Of a stretch of 64,000 bases of DNA, positions 36,246-48,813 are shown one piece after another. The stretch covers positions 8,906,510 to 8,970,509 of the forward strand of contig CM032816.1 in assembly GCA_019155185.1 (NCBI GenBank), given 5' to 3'. The stretch's first letter is position 1. Every line of letters starts with the position of its first letter. Both the position numbers and the translations under genes were made by a program. The notes under the pieces were generated by a model that did no database searches, was not told the origin of the DNA, and worked only from the letters and a program-made list of their open reading frames with translations. Origin of the DNA: Beaufortia kweichowensis (taxonomy: Eukaryota > Chordata > Actinopteri > Cypriniformes > Gastromyzontidae).

Positions 36246-38369
36246 AATCCAGCCATAATGAAAAAAAAATCAATGCCACGGAGAGATGGAGAGCAAAAGA
36301 GAGAGCAGAGAATAAAAAACAGCAGAAGGCATTTGTCAAGCCTCCAGATGTCGGATGAGGGCCGAGTGATTGAGATGGTTGAGACGTCGTATAAAACGAT
36401 TAATGACGGAGAGAAATCAACAGTCACGGTGAGATGACACGGACGCACGCGATCTGTTGTTGCCATGGATACGGATACAGTCTCACTCTCCATCTATCCC
36501 TGGACTGTGTGTGTTTACATCAGAACTGAAGAACAAATCGAATGACAGACTCACCTTTGCACTTTGATGATTTTCTCCGAGGCGGAGGAGATTTTCTGGT
36601 GCCATGACACGTTTGTTGCACGGGGCTCGTCGTCCTGTCACACCGTATGGAAAGGACATTGACTTCTGTGTTGTTTAGAGTTAGTCCACCATGAGAGAAG
36701 ACACAACTATCCCTCAGCATTCTTCAAAAGACCTCAGCAAGTGTCTTCTTTTCTAACATCTTTCTAAGGTTTCTATGGCCTTGCGCCATCTTTTTAGGAA
36801 TGAGTTTATATGCTGATGCACAACACTAAGTTGATCATAAATCAGTGACTGCTGGGATACAGTGACCAACACTGGAAGATTTAACCCTTGGATTGCCGGT
36901 AGATGCATGTTTTCTCGATGCACTGCCATGTTTGTCATGGCCTGCATGTTTGACATGAAATCCCCAGAAGTTATTAACAATCACCCCACAAACACACACA
37001 CACTCATATACACACAACACTTTCCCTTTTGCAGTATTGCTTTGGCTCCATCACGGGAATATGGTGCCGTAAAGAGTCGCAGTGTTCACTGTTTACATAT
37101 TTGAGCCAAGATGTTCGTCCCCTGAAAATGTTTACACGCTTATCGATTTCAGGCAACAGTACCAAAAATGGCTGATCTAAACTAACCCAGTTAAACCCAG
37201 AGAGGATCTATCTTTATTGCTTTTATACTGTCTGAAATTCTTGTTATACGTTGATATTATTCTTCCTCCTATTATTATTCTTATTACAATTGTTCGTAGA
37301 TGCTTTTTACAAATGACTACATTTTCCATCATGCATTGATCTGCTTGTGCTATGGTAGAGGTTTACAGCAGCCTAGCGTAGAGCTCTGCCCTGTTTCAAC
37401 CGGTAGACTAATTGACCAATCAACACGCTGATAAACATCTGTAGCCTTAGTTTAACCAATTACTAGACTGTGATGTCGTATGGTTGAATCGGAAATCAAT
37501 CCCACACCCACCTGGCACTAATTTCTCATTTTCTGACCTTTGATCAGGTACATGTGCCATAACAATTACAAGCTGTACAAACCTTTATAAGGGTGTAATT
37601 TTAGGTCACCTAGAGGTAGTTTTTATAATAAGAGATTAATTGTTGTTACTATTGTAAGTGTTTATAATAAAAAAATACAGTAGCTTTAGAAAGTAAACTG
37701 CCATCCTCTTCAAAGACAAGTCTACCCCTTACACATCAGGGGTCAAAGGTCAGGGGTCAAACAGGGAGAGCTGTAGTTAAGATGCATGCAGTTAAAAAAA
37801 AACAGAAGCTTCACCAATTTTCACTCTCACCGCCGTCCATTAAGATCTTACTGTTATCTATATATTGTTTTCAATACTATACTTGTTTTTCGTTGTTTTT
37901 TGTTAAATCTTGAGGAATTCTGCTTGCTGTAAGCTAACGGCTGGTCAAGAAAAGAATGGGAAGGGAAAAGCTTTCTCTATGTCAGCTCTTTATAATGCAT
38001 TTGGTTTTTATTAAAAAAAAATCCCTCTTTGATTCAAAGTGTGTGTTTGATTCTTTTTTTTATACACTTAAGATTTTTAATTTGTGTGTTCTTTGGGAAT
38101 TAAATTTCTGACCAGGAATATAAAAATAATGTCTTTAAGCCAAATCTTCAGAAACAGATTGTATCAGAATAACCAGATTCGAGCCACATTACAGTATAAA
38201 TTGTTTTACATGAAAAACTTTTGATCACAATTTGTAATACAAAACTTTCACTGTACACCTACTGTTTATCTGAAAATATGTAACAATGATGAGGAACATT
38301 CTTCGAAAGCAAAGATTACCTTCTTGAGTTGCAAAAGATTTAGAAAATGGATCTGGATTTTGCTAAATT

Positions 38370-38520
38370 TAATGAAAAAAATTTGGGTTTGTGTTGAAAT
38401 CTTCAATAATATTGATTTTTAATTTGCAAACCTGAGCTCAGTTTGTGTCATTGTGAGGAATCTTATGGAGACATTTGTTTCAAAAGAAATATCTAAGATG
38501 CAGGAGACTTAATCAAACGT
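38370..38520. repeat. Diverged dispersed repeat, family B copy 2
   Basis: Colinear with 3230-3410, sharing GAAATCTT, CTGAGCTCAGTTTGTG and CAAAAGAAATATCT blocks. Noncoding. Confidence 0.6.
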
Positions 38521-39355
38521 TTTCTTTTGGTCTCCTTTTAATCTCATTAATGTCTGAAAGAAATAATTGAGATCTTAAAAAAAATTTCATCTGAAGATTT
38601 TTTTTTCTTTTCTTACTCACTCAATAGCCATATATATTCCAGAAAATATTTCATTTTTATCCACTCGTGATTAACAAACAGTGATTAAATGTGGAACTAT
38701 TAAACCTTGTGAAAATGCTGCGTGTTGGAACATTGTCTGCACACGTCTCCTAATACAAATGATGTCATTTGTCACCGAAAGAAGAAGTGATACGTTAACA
38801 TTTTGGTTTCTTTAAACTTTCTTTTATTAGCTACAAATAAAATCATCCCATTTGTAATATATTTACTCTTAAACATCATGAGCATGGCAAAGTTTGATCA
38901 ATATTGTACCTGCATACTAGCAGAATATGTGTGTTATGCATGAGTATGTTCACCTCATTTAACCTTCAGGTTATAAACCCGCAGGACATTATTTTTCTAT
39001 CTAGATAAGACTAATAGCCAGAACCTGCTCTGCTAAATTCACCAACTCATAAGTGAAGCGTGAAGTAGATTTTTTACACTTACACAGTACAGTTTTGCTT
39101 ATCTTAACACCATCAGTCCGTGTGCACATGGCCACTGTATATGTGACTATTAGTCATTTCTGGAGTGGGCTCTTGGCACTGTTTTCCTGTTTCTGAAATA
39201 CACTGCATTAAAACATAAACATATGCATCTAAGAATATAACATTTTAAAAGGACTGAAACACATTTTTGTGTTGGCTGCCGTTTTGTTTTTTAATTTGAT
39301 TAAATTAAAAGAGCGCATGAACTTGTGAGCAACATTAACAAGGCATATTATTATA

Positions 39356-39376
39356 TGTATATATATATATATATAT
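39356..39376. repeat. (TA)n microsatellite
   Basis: About ten TA units directly upstream of a hairpin MITE copy. Confidence 0.9.
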
Positions 39377-39392
39377 GTTCTAGACTACATTT

Positions 39393-39640
39393 GTCAGGGA
39401 TAGTTCACTTATTATATCATCATTTATTCACCCTCCTGTCATTTTAAACCTGTATGACTTTCTTACTTCTGTGGAACACAAAAAAGATTTTTTTTGAGAA
39501 ATGTGTTTTTTTATCCATACAATGCAAGTCAATGGGGGTCAGTGTTGTTTAGTTACCAACATGATTTAAAATATATATTTTTTGTGTTCTGCAGAAGAGA
39601 AAACTGAGGTTCGGAATGACATAAGGATGAATAAATGAAT
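39393..39640. repeat. Hairpin MITE (family C copy 2)
   Basis: The left arm has ACCTGTATGACTTTCTTACT and GGAACACAAAA. The centre has CATACAATGCAAGTCAATGG. The right arm has TTTTGTGTTCTGCAGAAG and GGAATGACAT. Order and symmetry match the copy at 7237-7455. It is diverged and noncoding. Confidence 0.7.
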
Positions 39641-41063
39641 TTTTTTGTTGATCTATTTCCACTATAGCGTGGTGATGAATATGATATGTGTATTCTATAT
39701 TCTAAGCCTTCAAAAAAGCAATTTTTCATTTGCATATTGAATTGTGATTGATTGCTCTGTCGTGCATATGTTTAATTATTTATGGCTGTCTTCATAGTGC
39801 AAAGTGACTATAGGTGTTGACATATTGGTGCAAGCAATGAAAAGAGGAGTATTGAGTGTCACAGAAACAGAGTTTGTCCCTGCTATACTCTTTGTAGCTA
39901 CACTATTAGGTGGGTACAAACCATGTTTTACCATTTTAACAGGCTCTTTGAAGTGTATGCCCGTAAAAGTATACAATTTGAAATCTGCCATCTTTGCTAA
40001 TAGTTGCTCAATTCTTCAGCCAGTAAAATGACATCATGATTGCTGATTGGATGATGGCACCGAATGCGCCCTGGCAGCAAACAGGCCAAATTATATTCAC
40101 TCATTAGCAACAGGGGCTAATGGGTTCATGTTAACCAGCCAGATCATGACCTCTTGCATGGATCAGTGGAATTGTCACTATAGTAACAGAACTGTGCACA
40201 TTCCCGTGGTGCCATCAGCCATTCAGTCCCTCATTGAAAGTCCCTGTAAAACGTTTCCCATGCATTTTACTTCACATTACTTCCACTAAAAGATATCTTT
40301 AGCTGCACAGGTTGTATATTTGTGAATCAGTAGGAATGTACCTTAACTTGCCTTACGTACTTCTAACAAACTAAAACCAGGAAGTGTCCTTTATAACACT
40401 GTGGAATATTTACAACATTCCCAGAGGCTTGCTTACAACTTATTTGCATATTGATCTTGTCTAAATGTGGCCTTGAAAAGGTCTTATGAAAGAAATACAC
40501 AAGATTACTAATGCATGACTTCTGGACTGTTGTTAAAATGACATTTAAATTTAGCGGTATGGTAAGAGAACTGGATAAACAGCTGGCTTTTTAGGTTTTA
40601 AAGTTGAATTTCTATCATTAGTTCTTTGAATCAGTAGTAATGTGTATGAAACATTGTTAATTGGTCTTTTAAAACTGAATAGGGGATGTTTAAGGTCAAA
40701 CTGTCCGTGTGTCTAAATAAGACATCAACGGTTAACTCGAGAAACGTGGCTGATGTCATTTGTCATGTGTTAATGTGGTTTTTAGAAAGAGGATGTGATA
40801 CCGCTTGGGGCATTTGTCTCATCTAAATGTTGCACTGCAGGGTTTCTTTAAATATGTCCATAAAATTCAACAATAACATTTAGCAATTTTTAGCAATGGA
40901 TTGGAACTATATTGTTCTGAAATCACAAAAACAATAATAATTTTGAATAATAGGAATATTATATTACTATCAAATCATATAACAATCAAATCATATTTAG
41001 TTTTGTAATATACGTTATAACATAAAGTAATGTAATATAATGTAATATTCTAAAAATATATTA

Positions 41064-41088
41064 GTAATAATAATAATAATAATAATAC
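41064..41088. repeat. (TAA)n microsatellite
   Basis: About eight TAA units upstream of the first chemokine gene. Confidence 0.85.
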
Positions 41089-41517
41089 CATTGTTTTAAT
41101 ACTACAAATGTAAAAATTTTTTATCTATGCTTGTGTCATTCCAAAACTCATATTATTTCTGTTTGTGAAAAACAAAATGTAGAATTTGAAAAAATTACTT
41201 TCAAGTTCCACACTTAATACGACATTTGGACGATGACTTCAATATTACAAAATGACCTTTATGCTCTCTAGTACAATGACATATCATGTAGATCCTCCAG
41301 TGATTTTTTTTTTTTATTATGATAATGAAGTGAAAAAGGAACCGAAAGCAGTCCCTGAACACAACAGTGTTTTGTTTCTAAACAAGAAGACTTATGAAGG
41401 TCAAAAGCAAACGTGGGTAGACAACAGATACTGTTGGACTTTCTTATTGAGTGGGAGAATTCAAACCAAAAATCCCCCCGATGCAACTCAAGGGTTCTCC
41501 CCCAGACAGAATCTCTC

Positions 41518-41523
41518 TATAAA
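41518..41523 (+). promoter_or_regulatory. TATA box of chemokine gene 1
   Basis: TATAAA lies 105 bases before the start codon, so transcription should start near 41550 with a 5' UTR of about 70 bases. TATA-driven promoters are usual for inducible chemokine genes. Confidence 0.6.
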
Positions 41524-41622
41524 GACTGACAGGCGAGACAATGAGACACACAGAAGCAAGTTTAACTTGAGCGCTTCACCTCATCCAACTCTCTGATCAT
41601 CCATTACAACACAACCACCATC

Positions 41623-42170
41623 ATGACTATCTCTCGCTTTGTCATTTTCTCGGCAGTGGTGGTGTTTCTGGCCACAATAACAATCAGTGAAGGTAAGATG
41701 GTGGAGAAAGGACCAATGATATACTTTAAACAAGAAATTGTCACAAATGTAAAGCAGAAATAAAGCATTGCTTGTGTACTCTTCAGGTATGCGTGTTGGA
41801 CCACAGAGATGCTGTTTCAGTTTTTTGGAGCGTTCATTGAAATCCAAACAAGTGATCGAATACAGCATGACAAGCCAGCAGTGCTCAAGAGAAGCTGTGC
41901 TGTAAGTTTAAAATACATCTGTGTAAAATATTTGTGTCTCTGTTGTTAGGGGTACCTTGGGAAACATACAATATTGAAATTATATTGTATGTTTCCCAAT
42001 TGAATTGCATTGCATTGAAGTTCACATGTGGTTTATGAAACTCATGTTCTTTCTGTAGGTTAAAGACAGTAAAAGGTCGTCTGGTGTGTGCCAGACCCAC
42101 CGACAAGTGGGTCCAGGACCTCATGAAGAACCTCGACATGATGCGCCCTGGGGGCCAGGGGACCTTGTAA
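41623..42170 (+). CDS. CC chemokine (gene 1)
   Basis: Three exons (41623-41692, 41787-41901, 42059-42170) give 98 residues with the classical chemokine intron phases (1, then 2). The first exon is a signal peptide (MTISRFVIFSAVVVFLATI). The mature part has the adjacent pair RCCFSF, a third cysteine in QQCSREAVL and a fourth in RLVCARPTDKWVQDLM, the standard four-cysteine CC layout with a C-terminal helix. The product should be a secreted attractant acting on a G-protein-coupled receptor of leukocytes. It is clearly different from the copies at 46-50 kb. Fish CC chemokines lack simple one-to-one human orthologs, so no number is given. Confidence 0.88.
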
Positions 42171-42456
42171 CCATGGTGACCTGCATCCTCCATCTCTTTA
42201 ACTATTTTGGAAGCGTGAAACAAGTGTGGAGTTAGAAGAAAGAAAAGAAATCAATGCTCTCGCCGACAAACGCATTGTCACTAAATATTCAGCACTGAAG
42301 CTATGGATTCAACAATGCAAAGATGTACCTACAGGTCGTTTTCTTGTTGTTTCAATTCTTTTTTTTTACTTTTGGCATTTGTCCTACTAATATATTTCAG
42401 AAAAATGTTTACTGCTGCAAGTATCAGTATTTCAGTTTTATAATGAGCTAAATATA

Positions 42457-42581
42457 AATAAACAGCTCAAAGATAAAAGTAAATGTTTTTTCCATGTTGT
42501 GTCATTAAGCACAAAGCAATATGAAGTTTGCTATATTTTGTTTTTGTAAGTTTGCTACAAACTTACTCTATTCACAATAAA
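42457..42581 (+). terminator. Polyadenylation signals of chemokine gene 1
   Basis: AATAAA occurs at 42457-42462 and again at 42576-42581, about 290 and 410 bases after the stop. Either could end the transcript. Confidence 0.5.
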
Positions 42582-45299
42582 AAGTTGTTTTATTCAGAAT
42601 TTTCAGAACGTTTGATTCATTTTTTTACTGTCTGGGTCTTTATGTGTGTACTAAAAACCCTAAAAAGTTGACTTTTGAGTAATGGGTCCCTCAAACCTTC
42701 ACTTTAAATTCACTTACCTTGACATTAATTTATGTACTGAATGACTTTATAACACAAAGTATTGAAAGATTTCACGACTGACTCTATGAACCATTTAACC
42801 GTATTTTGTAGGTTAACAAGTTACATGAACTAAGATTTTTAATTTATGAAATTAAAATTTTTCATTTATAGTTGCTTGATTTGTTAAGTACACACAATTA
42901 TTAGGGCTCACAATATTATGTTTGGAAACACTTTCTGACATTATCGGTGTGACGTACAATACAGCGGGTGACACATTTAACCACATTTATGGTTTGTGGA
43001 TTTTGTGGTCATGTGTATTCCACTGCAAAAATTGAGAAGGTGCCAGTTGAAATATAAACCAAGTTTACTTCTCTTTTCTGCCTGTACGCAAATAAAATGC
43101 CATGACAATGGATGGAAACTTGAAAAAAGGATAAGCAAGATCAATTGTTTAATAATATAAGATATAAATGGTTTGGGGACTGAGAGGAGGAAAAGGTCAG
43201 ATTCAGAACAAACATGGTGTTCCTTTCAATACAGGCAGCAAAGCCTTCATATTCCTCCGAGATGAGAAGCAATTTCTGTAAAAGTGGAACACACGCTGTG
43301 TCTAAAGCTGTTTAGCTGTTTTCCACTGATCTGTGGAAATGTTTTCTGTATGGCCAAAAATATGCAGACGAACAGTTTTAATGAACGGCTTCGGCTATTC
43401 CAGCTGTTTCTGGACAAATTTCAAAGCTGCAGCGAATCTAGGGAAATGTTTTACTTTGTGGCAGGTCCCTTTACTTTTCAGAAATGACAATGTGCCTGTG
43501 GTGGAATCCCATCAAAGCATTACATGTGCACTTTATGCCATATTTATAGGCCTAATGTGTCAGGCGACTTCCACATGTTGTTTACTGTACTTGCATCTTG
43601 GTAATTAGATTTCAATTATATGCTTAAAAATGCTGTTTTATAGAGTTAAAGCCTAAATTCACATAATACAATGCACACCATGTACTGTAAAAAAAAAACT
43701 TGAAACCTCTCCAAGTCAAAACATTTTCGACAATTATTTTGCAGACATGCTGACTGAAAGTACAATCTGTGATCATTTGTTCTCTCACTGTTTCAGTATT
43801 GGCAAGTATTTATTTAAAGTGAACTAAAGTCTTCTTAGATATCTTCCGGTCATCAGAAAAAAATGATTATTTTCACAGGACTCTGTGTGGGGACTAAATT
43901 GGGCTATTGTGTGAAATGTCCTTGTGTGAGAATTGAGACTGGTCAGGAAATTATTTATCTGGTGTGAAAGAAAAAAACAGCTTTACAAACGTGTTTCTTT
44001 TTTTTTTACTGAAATAAATAATAGAAATATAAAACAAAAAATAAACTAAATAGAGTTTGTCAGTACAGTGGTGGAAACTCTTGTGCAATCCTCTACTGCT
44101 CTCTAGTGGTTTTTGTCAGAAATGTTCTCAGAAGATATCATAGGACTATTAAGGAACACTAGATATTAAAAGCATTTTAAGTTTTACCAAAGCAGAGATT
44201 ATGACGAAAAAAATGAAAAACAATCTTTGTCGCTTTAATATACCATTCAGTCAGAGGCTATATAATTGATTTTTTTATATGTTTCTGATTTTCATAAAGA
44301 AATGTTACACTTTACCTGAATTTATTTTGGATGTTTGAAAAGATTAAAAGAAAGAAAGAAAGAAAATAAGTATATTAGTAATTAGTAATATGTAATTTTT
44401 AATGTCTTTGTAATATTTTTGCTAGTCATCAAATCCAGTAAAATTCAAAATCCAAAACCAAATCCATAAGTTAAAGAAAAGCTTCCCATGAAGTCTGGAG
44501 AACCTACTAATATGAAAATGATAATGTTTTATTTTACATAAAAAATACTATGTGACTCCAAAAAACAAATAAAAAAAACCCACTCCACACAGCAGTGTGC
44601 TCTTCATCTCTGACATCACAGCTTTTTTTTCCACCACCACTGTCACATCGCTAGCTTCCTTTTTTCATTTGCATGCTTGTATTCTACGAATGAATACTCA
44701 CGAGAAATGACAAGGGGATTTTTTAAGAGCAAGCATTACTGTAGGTCAACATTCCTGATGTTAATTCTAACAGTTCTACTTGATTCTACTTGGCATTGGT
44801 TCTACTAATCATCTCTAGGAAGGTACCTCTAGGAACACCATAGAATAACCTTAAAGAGACCAAAATTATTCCGTCTTCTTCATTTTCTCATGTCTTTTCT
44901 TCTGCAGAACATGTGTTTCTTCATAAAGAGACAAAATCAACTAAAGGTACTGTTTTAACAGTGTTGTAATTAAAGGAAAATGACTCTATTTTTATAATGC
45001 ATTCTCCTTCCAAAGATCTGATCCACATTTGATCCAATGATGTTTAATAAAAATAGTGCCGACCATATTTAAGTTATATTCTATAATGGCTCTGTATCTA
45101 GGCCTATTTTAAATAATATTAAAGTGTAGTGACTTATCTTTTTTATATGCAACTCTTAAAATCAAAAGTTAATATTCTGCTATTTCTTATAAGTGTAAGG
45201 GATATCTAAAAAAATCTTTTCTCAGAATATTTGCTCTGTGAAATATTTAACCATGCTTCATTTACTGCTGAGCTTAACAGACAGAAGAGGAGGAAACTT
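42582..45299. other. Intergenic spacer within the chemokine cluster
   Basis: AT-rich sequence with an AAAG tetranucleotide run (44346-44365). No exon pair with chemokine features and no clear mobile element was found. Confidence 0.55.
44346..44365. repeat. (AAAG)n microsatellite
   Basis: About five AAAG units in the spacer upstream of the chemokine promoter relic. Confidence 0.8.
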
Positions 45300-45487
45300 G
45301 TTTTCCTGAAGCACGTTTTCAGTGTATTTAAAAGTATCTTGTACTTTCTCACACGAGGGGAAGTGGCAGCAGACCGAAACGGAAGAGGAAAAAGATGAGC
45401 TAATAAAATCTTACATTCTGCAATATGTTGATACTCAGAAATGGATTTACACGAATACCTGTTTAGGGAAATCTCTCTATTTACCTG
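45300..45487 (+). pseudogene. Relic of a duplicated chemokine promoter without its gene
   Basis: The block keeps, in order, TTTTCCTGAAGCACGTTTTC, a purine-rich GAAACGGAAGAGGAAAAAG segment, TATGTTGATACTCAGAAATG with GATTTACA, and a CATCTCTC-like AAATCTCTC. The same order occurs in the promoters at 45808 and 48020. The TATA box is degenerate and no signal-peptide or cysteine exon follows. It is best read as the left-over of an older tandem copy. A retained enhancer role is possible but unproven. Confidence 0.6.
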
Positions 45488-45807
45488 AAATAAATGGTGA
45501 GATAACTTTTATTTATTACAATAAGACGAAACTTTCCAACATAATAAAAATCTTTAATTGCATTTCCTTTTCTTTTGCATTTTAAAAATGTATTAATATA
45601 TAATCTGTGAAGTCGTATTAAAACTACTGTAAGCTCTGTTAAATTTAACATTGTTAGGTTGTCTGAAAGTGTCTATAATCACCCATATACTATTATGTTA
45701 AATGCTGAAAATTTTGAAAATGAATTTCATGAATGTCTCATGACTCTCATTTTAAGTATTTCTGTCAAATATTTACACATTCTTTGTGTTTTGCTCACGA
45801 TGTAGCA

Positions 45808-46080
45808 CGTTTTTTCCTGAAAGACGTTTTCAATGGACTGGTCCAGTTCTTATAACGCTAAGCAGAAGTAAAACAGAAAGTGAAAAGGAAGAACTAAAAA
45901 AGGTCATTTAACACAGCTGTATGTTGATACTCAGAAATGGATTTACATGAACATGTGTTAAAGGAACATCTCTCCTGCTCTGTATATAAGAAGGTGTTCA
46001 GATGATCTTCTGCACACATCAATCTCTCATCCATCTCTGAGATCTTCATTCCTTCACTGAACAACACATCATCTAAAATA
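45808..46080 (+). promoter_or_regulatory. Promoter and 5' UTR of chemokine gene 2
   Basis: Contains an ISRE-like GAAAGTGAAA (45876-45885) next to AGGAAGAA, an ETS/PU.1-like word, and TATATAA at 45983-45989, 92 bases before the ATG. The block is nearly identical to 48020-48292. The motifs suggest interferon or myeloid induction, which is inference. Confidence 0.6.
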
Positions 46081-46621
46081 ATGAGACGTCTGATGACTTT
46101 GCTGTTTCTGGTGATGATCTGCTCTCTGCAGCTGACTACAAGTGGTGAGACCTTTTTTCATGTATTAGGATTTAACTGTTTTTGTAGGATACAGTGGATA
46201 TTTTGTGGATTTTGTGGATATTTCAGTAATGGTTAAGTACTGAAATTATATTATTGTATGTTTTGATAGTATTTAAAACAGTAATCTTTATATTTCAGCT
46301 CCAGTTGCCTCTGATGTGGCCAAAGCAAACTGCTGTTTGACGTTCAGTAAGGTGAAAATTCCTTTGAAACTGGTGAAGTCGTACTATTGGACCAGCAGCT
46401 CTTGTCCCATTAGAGCCATTGTGTGAGTTTTCTAATATTATTACATTTAAAACTGAATGAGTCTGAATCTTTTTTCTTGCATTTATGTAAAGTCTTGCAT
46501 TTATGTTTATCTCTTCAGGTTTCAGACTGAAAAAAAGGAGATCTGTGTAGATCCAGAAACTACATGGGTGACCGGTCATATCAATCAAGTGGACAAGAGA
46601 ACAACTACAGCAAAGACCTGA
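46081..46621 (+). CDS. CC chemokine (gene 2, tandem copy a)
   Basis: Exons 46081-46144, 46299-46422 and 46519-46621 give 96 residues. The signal peptide starts MRRLMTLLFLVMICSLQLTT. The mature chain has NCCLTFSKVKIPLKLV, SSSCPIRAIVF and KEICVDPETTWVTGHI, so all four cysteines and the C-terminal helix are present. Intron phases match gene 1. The gene lies 2,212 bases before a nearly identical copy at 48293 and shares its promoter and 3' flank. A secreted inflammatory attractant is expected. It ends in TGA where the sister copy reads CGA and continues. Confidence 0.9.
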
Positions 46622-46783
46622 ACCACCACAATCTAAACCAATCCTATTCATCTGTGTCTATTTTAATTGTTAAATAATCTTGTACTCATTCTTCACTTAT
46701 ATGTTCTCACGTGTATATGATATATAATCACAGTATATTTTATACAAAATATTTATGATTTGTCTAAATTTTTTACTCTTTTT

Positions 46784-46789
46784 AATAAA
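46784..46789 (+). terminator. Polyadenylation signal of chemokine gene 2
   Basis: AATAAA about 165 bases after the stop codon. A matching signal follows the sister gene. Confidence 0.6.
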
Positions 46790-47092
46790 ATTTAAATTAT
46801 AAATATATATATTTGTGTGTTGAAAATAATTCTTGATTCACTGATCTATAAAAAACAAGAAGTTAGAATATGCTGAGGTGGTCATTTAAAAACCCAAATA
46901 AATGATGCAACACCAACACACAGAGAAACATTGCATTGCTTTTGTCTTGTATTTTAGTCTGAAACCCTCTGACATCTTCACATAAACTCACATTATGTAT
47001 GTTAAAACAACAAAAGTATGTTAAAGTAAGCTGAAATGTTTATTTAAAATCTCATATAAATAATGCAACATCAAAACACACACTTTAATAAT

Positions 47093-47280
47093 GGTGGTTG
47101 TTTTCAACCCATAGTTGGGTCAAAAAGCAACAAATCCAACTGTTGGGTTATAAATGAACCAATGCTGGGTTGGTTTAACTCATGGTTGGGCCAAATACAG
47201 TATAAACATTATCTTGGTTCATTTAACCCAACGATTGGGTTTGTCCCTTTTTACCCAACCATGGGTTAAAATAACCTACC
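47093..47280. mobile_element. MITE with long AACCCA-rich inverted repeats
   Basis: The left 70 bases and the reverse complement of the right 70 bases match well. Both give AACCCAT, GTTGGGT, AAAAAG, CAAAT or CAAAC, CGTTGGGTT-like and AATGAACCA blocks in order. The element could fold into one hairpin. It has no coding capacity and separates the two chemokine duplication units. A target-site duplication is not clear. Confidence 0.7.
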
Positions 47281-48019
47281 GTTTGTCATCCTTACATTAT
47301 CACATGAACGTCATATTTGTCAATATTAATAAAATGTCTTCCATTTCTTTTGTCATTATAGTTGCATGTCTGTGTGGTTGAAATAATATTTAACTGCGTC
47401 CTTATATTGCATCCAGAATGTGTACCAGCATAATCTATAACACTGATAACACGGTACAAAATGTTAAACCTCTTTAACTCAAAATTTTCCATCACAAAAT
47501 GTTAATTTTATTATTAATTTTTCTTTTTCCTAATTTTACAAAATTTTAATTGAGCCAACTGAAAAATTTAGATGCAACAAGTCAATAGAAAATTTTGAGT
47601 TAAAAAAGGTTTAAATGTTTTACAGTAAATGATATTGAAATAATGACACTAAATCAAATAAAAATGTAACTTTTTGCAATGCGGAGTTACTTATTAATGT
47701 ATATTTGCACTGTTTATTATTAATAAATTATAAACAAAAAATCAGATTATAATTTTCAGATTGTTTGATAGTGTATATTTGAATAATCTAAGTGAGACAG
47801 ACTCAAAAATCTGAAGATTAAAAAGATAAACTGAGTATATTTTCACAGCATTAAAGAAATGTGATCCCAAAAGTCTTTCATTCATTCTGTTATATACTTA
47901 TAACCAGAAAATTAGTTACATTAATTTTTGGTGGACCAATTTTCCCCATTTATAAAAATATGTGAATTTAAAATATTCATTCAGTCTTAATTTTTTGCTG
48001 ATGAAAAAAAAAACACAAA

Positions 48020-48292
48020 GATTTTTTCCTGAAAAACGTTTTTAATGGACTGGTCCAATTCTTATAACGCTAAGCGGAAGTAAAACAGAAAGTGAAAAGG
48101 AAGAACTAAAAAAGGTAATTTAACACGGCTGTATGTTGATACTCAGAAATGGATTTACATGAACATGTGTTAAAGGAACATCTCTCCTGCTCTGTATATA
48201 AGAAGGTGTTCAGATGATCTTCTGCACACATCAATCTCTCATCCATCTCTGAGATCTTCATTCCTTCACTGAACAACACATCATCTAAAACA
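48020..48292 (+). promoter_or_regulatory. Promoter and 5' UTR of chemokine gene 3
   Basis: Nearly identical to 45808-46080, with the ISRE-like GAAAGTGAAA at 48088-48097 and TATATAA at 48195-48201. Its high similarity to the other copy indicates a recent duplication or gene conversion. Confidence 0.6.
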
Positions 48293-48813
48293 ATGAGACG
48301 TCTGATGACTTTGCTGTTTCTGGTGATGATCTGCTCTCTGCAGCTGACTACAAGTGGTGAGACCTTTTTTCATGTAATACTATTGAACCGATACTATTGC
48401 ACTTTTCATAAAGCCACATTTGGATATTTTAAAAACAGATGTATGATATTTTTACAATATTGATATTTCAGCTCCATTTGCTTCTGATGTGGCCAATTCA
48501 AAGTGCTGTTTGACATTCAGTAAGGCGAAAATTCCTTTGAAACTGGTGAAGTCGTACTATTGGACCAGCAGCTCTTGTCCCATAAGAGCCATTGTGTGAG
48601 TTTTCTAATATTATTACAAATTACAAACTAAATACGTCTTAAGAGTAAGAATCTTTTTTCTAAGTCTTGCTGATGTTTGATGTTTATCTTTCCAGGTTTC
48701 AAACTCAAAAACGGGAGATCTGTGTAGATCCAGAAACTACATGGGTGACCGGTCATATCACTCAAGTGGACAAGAGAACAACTACAGCAAAGACCCGAAC
48801 CACCACAATCTAA
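48293..48813 (+). CDS. CC chemokine (gene 3, tandem copy b)
   Basis: Exons 48293-48356, 48472-48595 and 48696-48813 give 101 residues. Exon 1 encodes the same leader as gene 2. The mature chain has KCCLTFSKAKIPLKLV, SSSCPIRAIVF and REICVDPETTWVTGHI. It differs from gene 2 at scattered sites (for example A/S, N/K and V/A around the first cysteines). One base change turns the gene 2 stop TGA into CGA, adding RTTTI before TAA. Splice phases, promoter and flanks match gene 2. Confidence 0.9.

Larger units (their letters stand above)
36246..41517. other. smpd3 3' UTR and intergenic region
   Basis: The first AATAAA after the smpd3 stop is at 36311-36316 and another is at 37666-37671. Which is used cannot be decided. 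An X-box-like GTTGCCATGGATAC lies at 36459. Beyond about 37.7 kb the sequence is AT-rich spacer with repeat copies at 38370 and 39393, a TA run (39356-39376) and a TAA run (41064-41088). A more complex block at about 40020-40270 stands out from the AT-rich background, but no gene can be supported. Confidence 0.5.

Noticed and set aside
41500..41515. NF-kB-like GGGTTCTCCCCC before chemokine gene 1
   Set aside because: It breaks the kappa-B consensus at the fourth base on the plus strand and also fails on the other strand, so it is not reported as a site.
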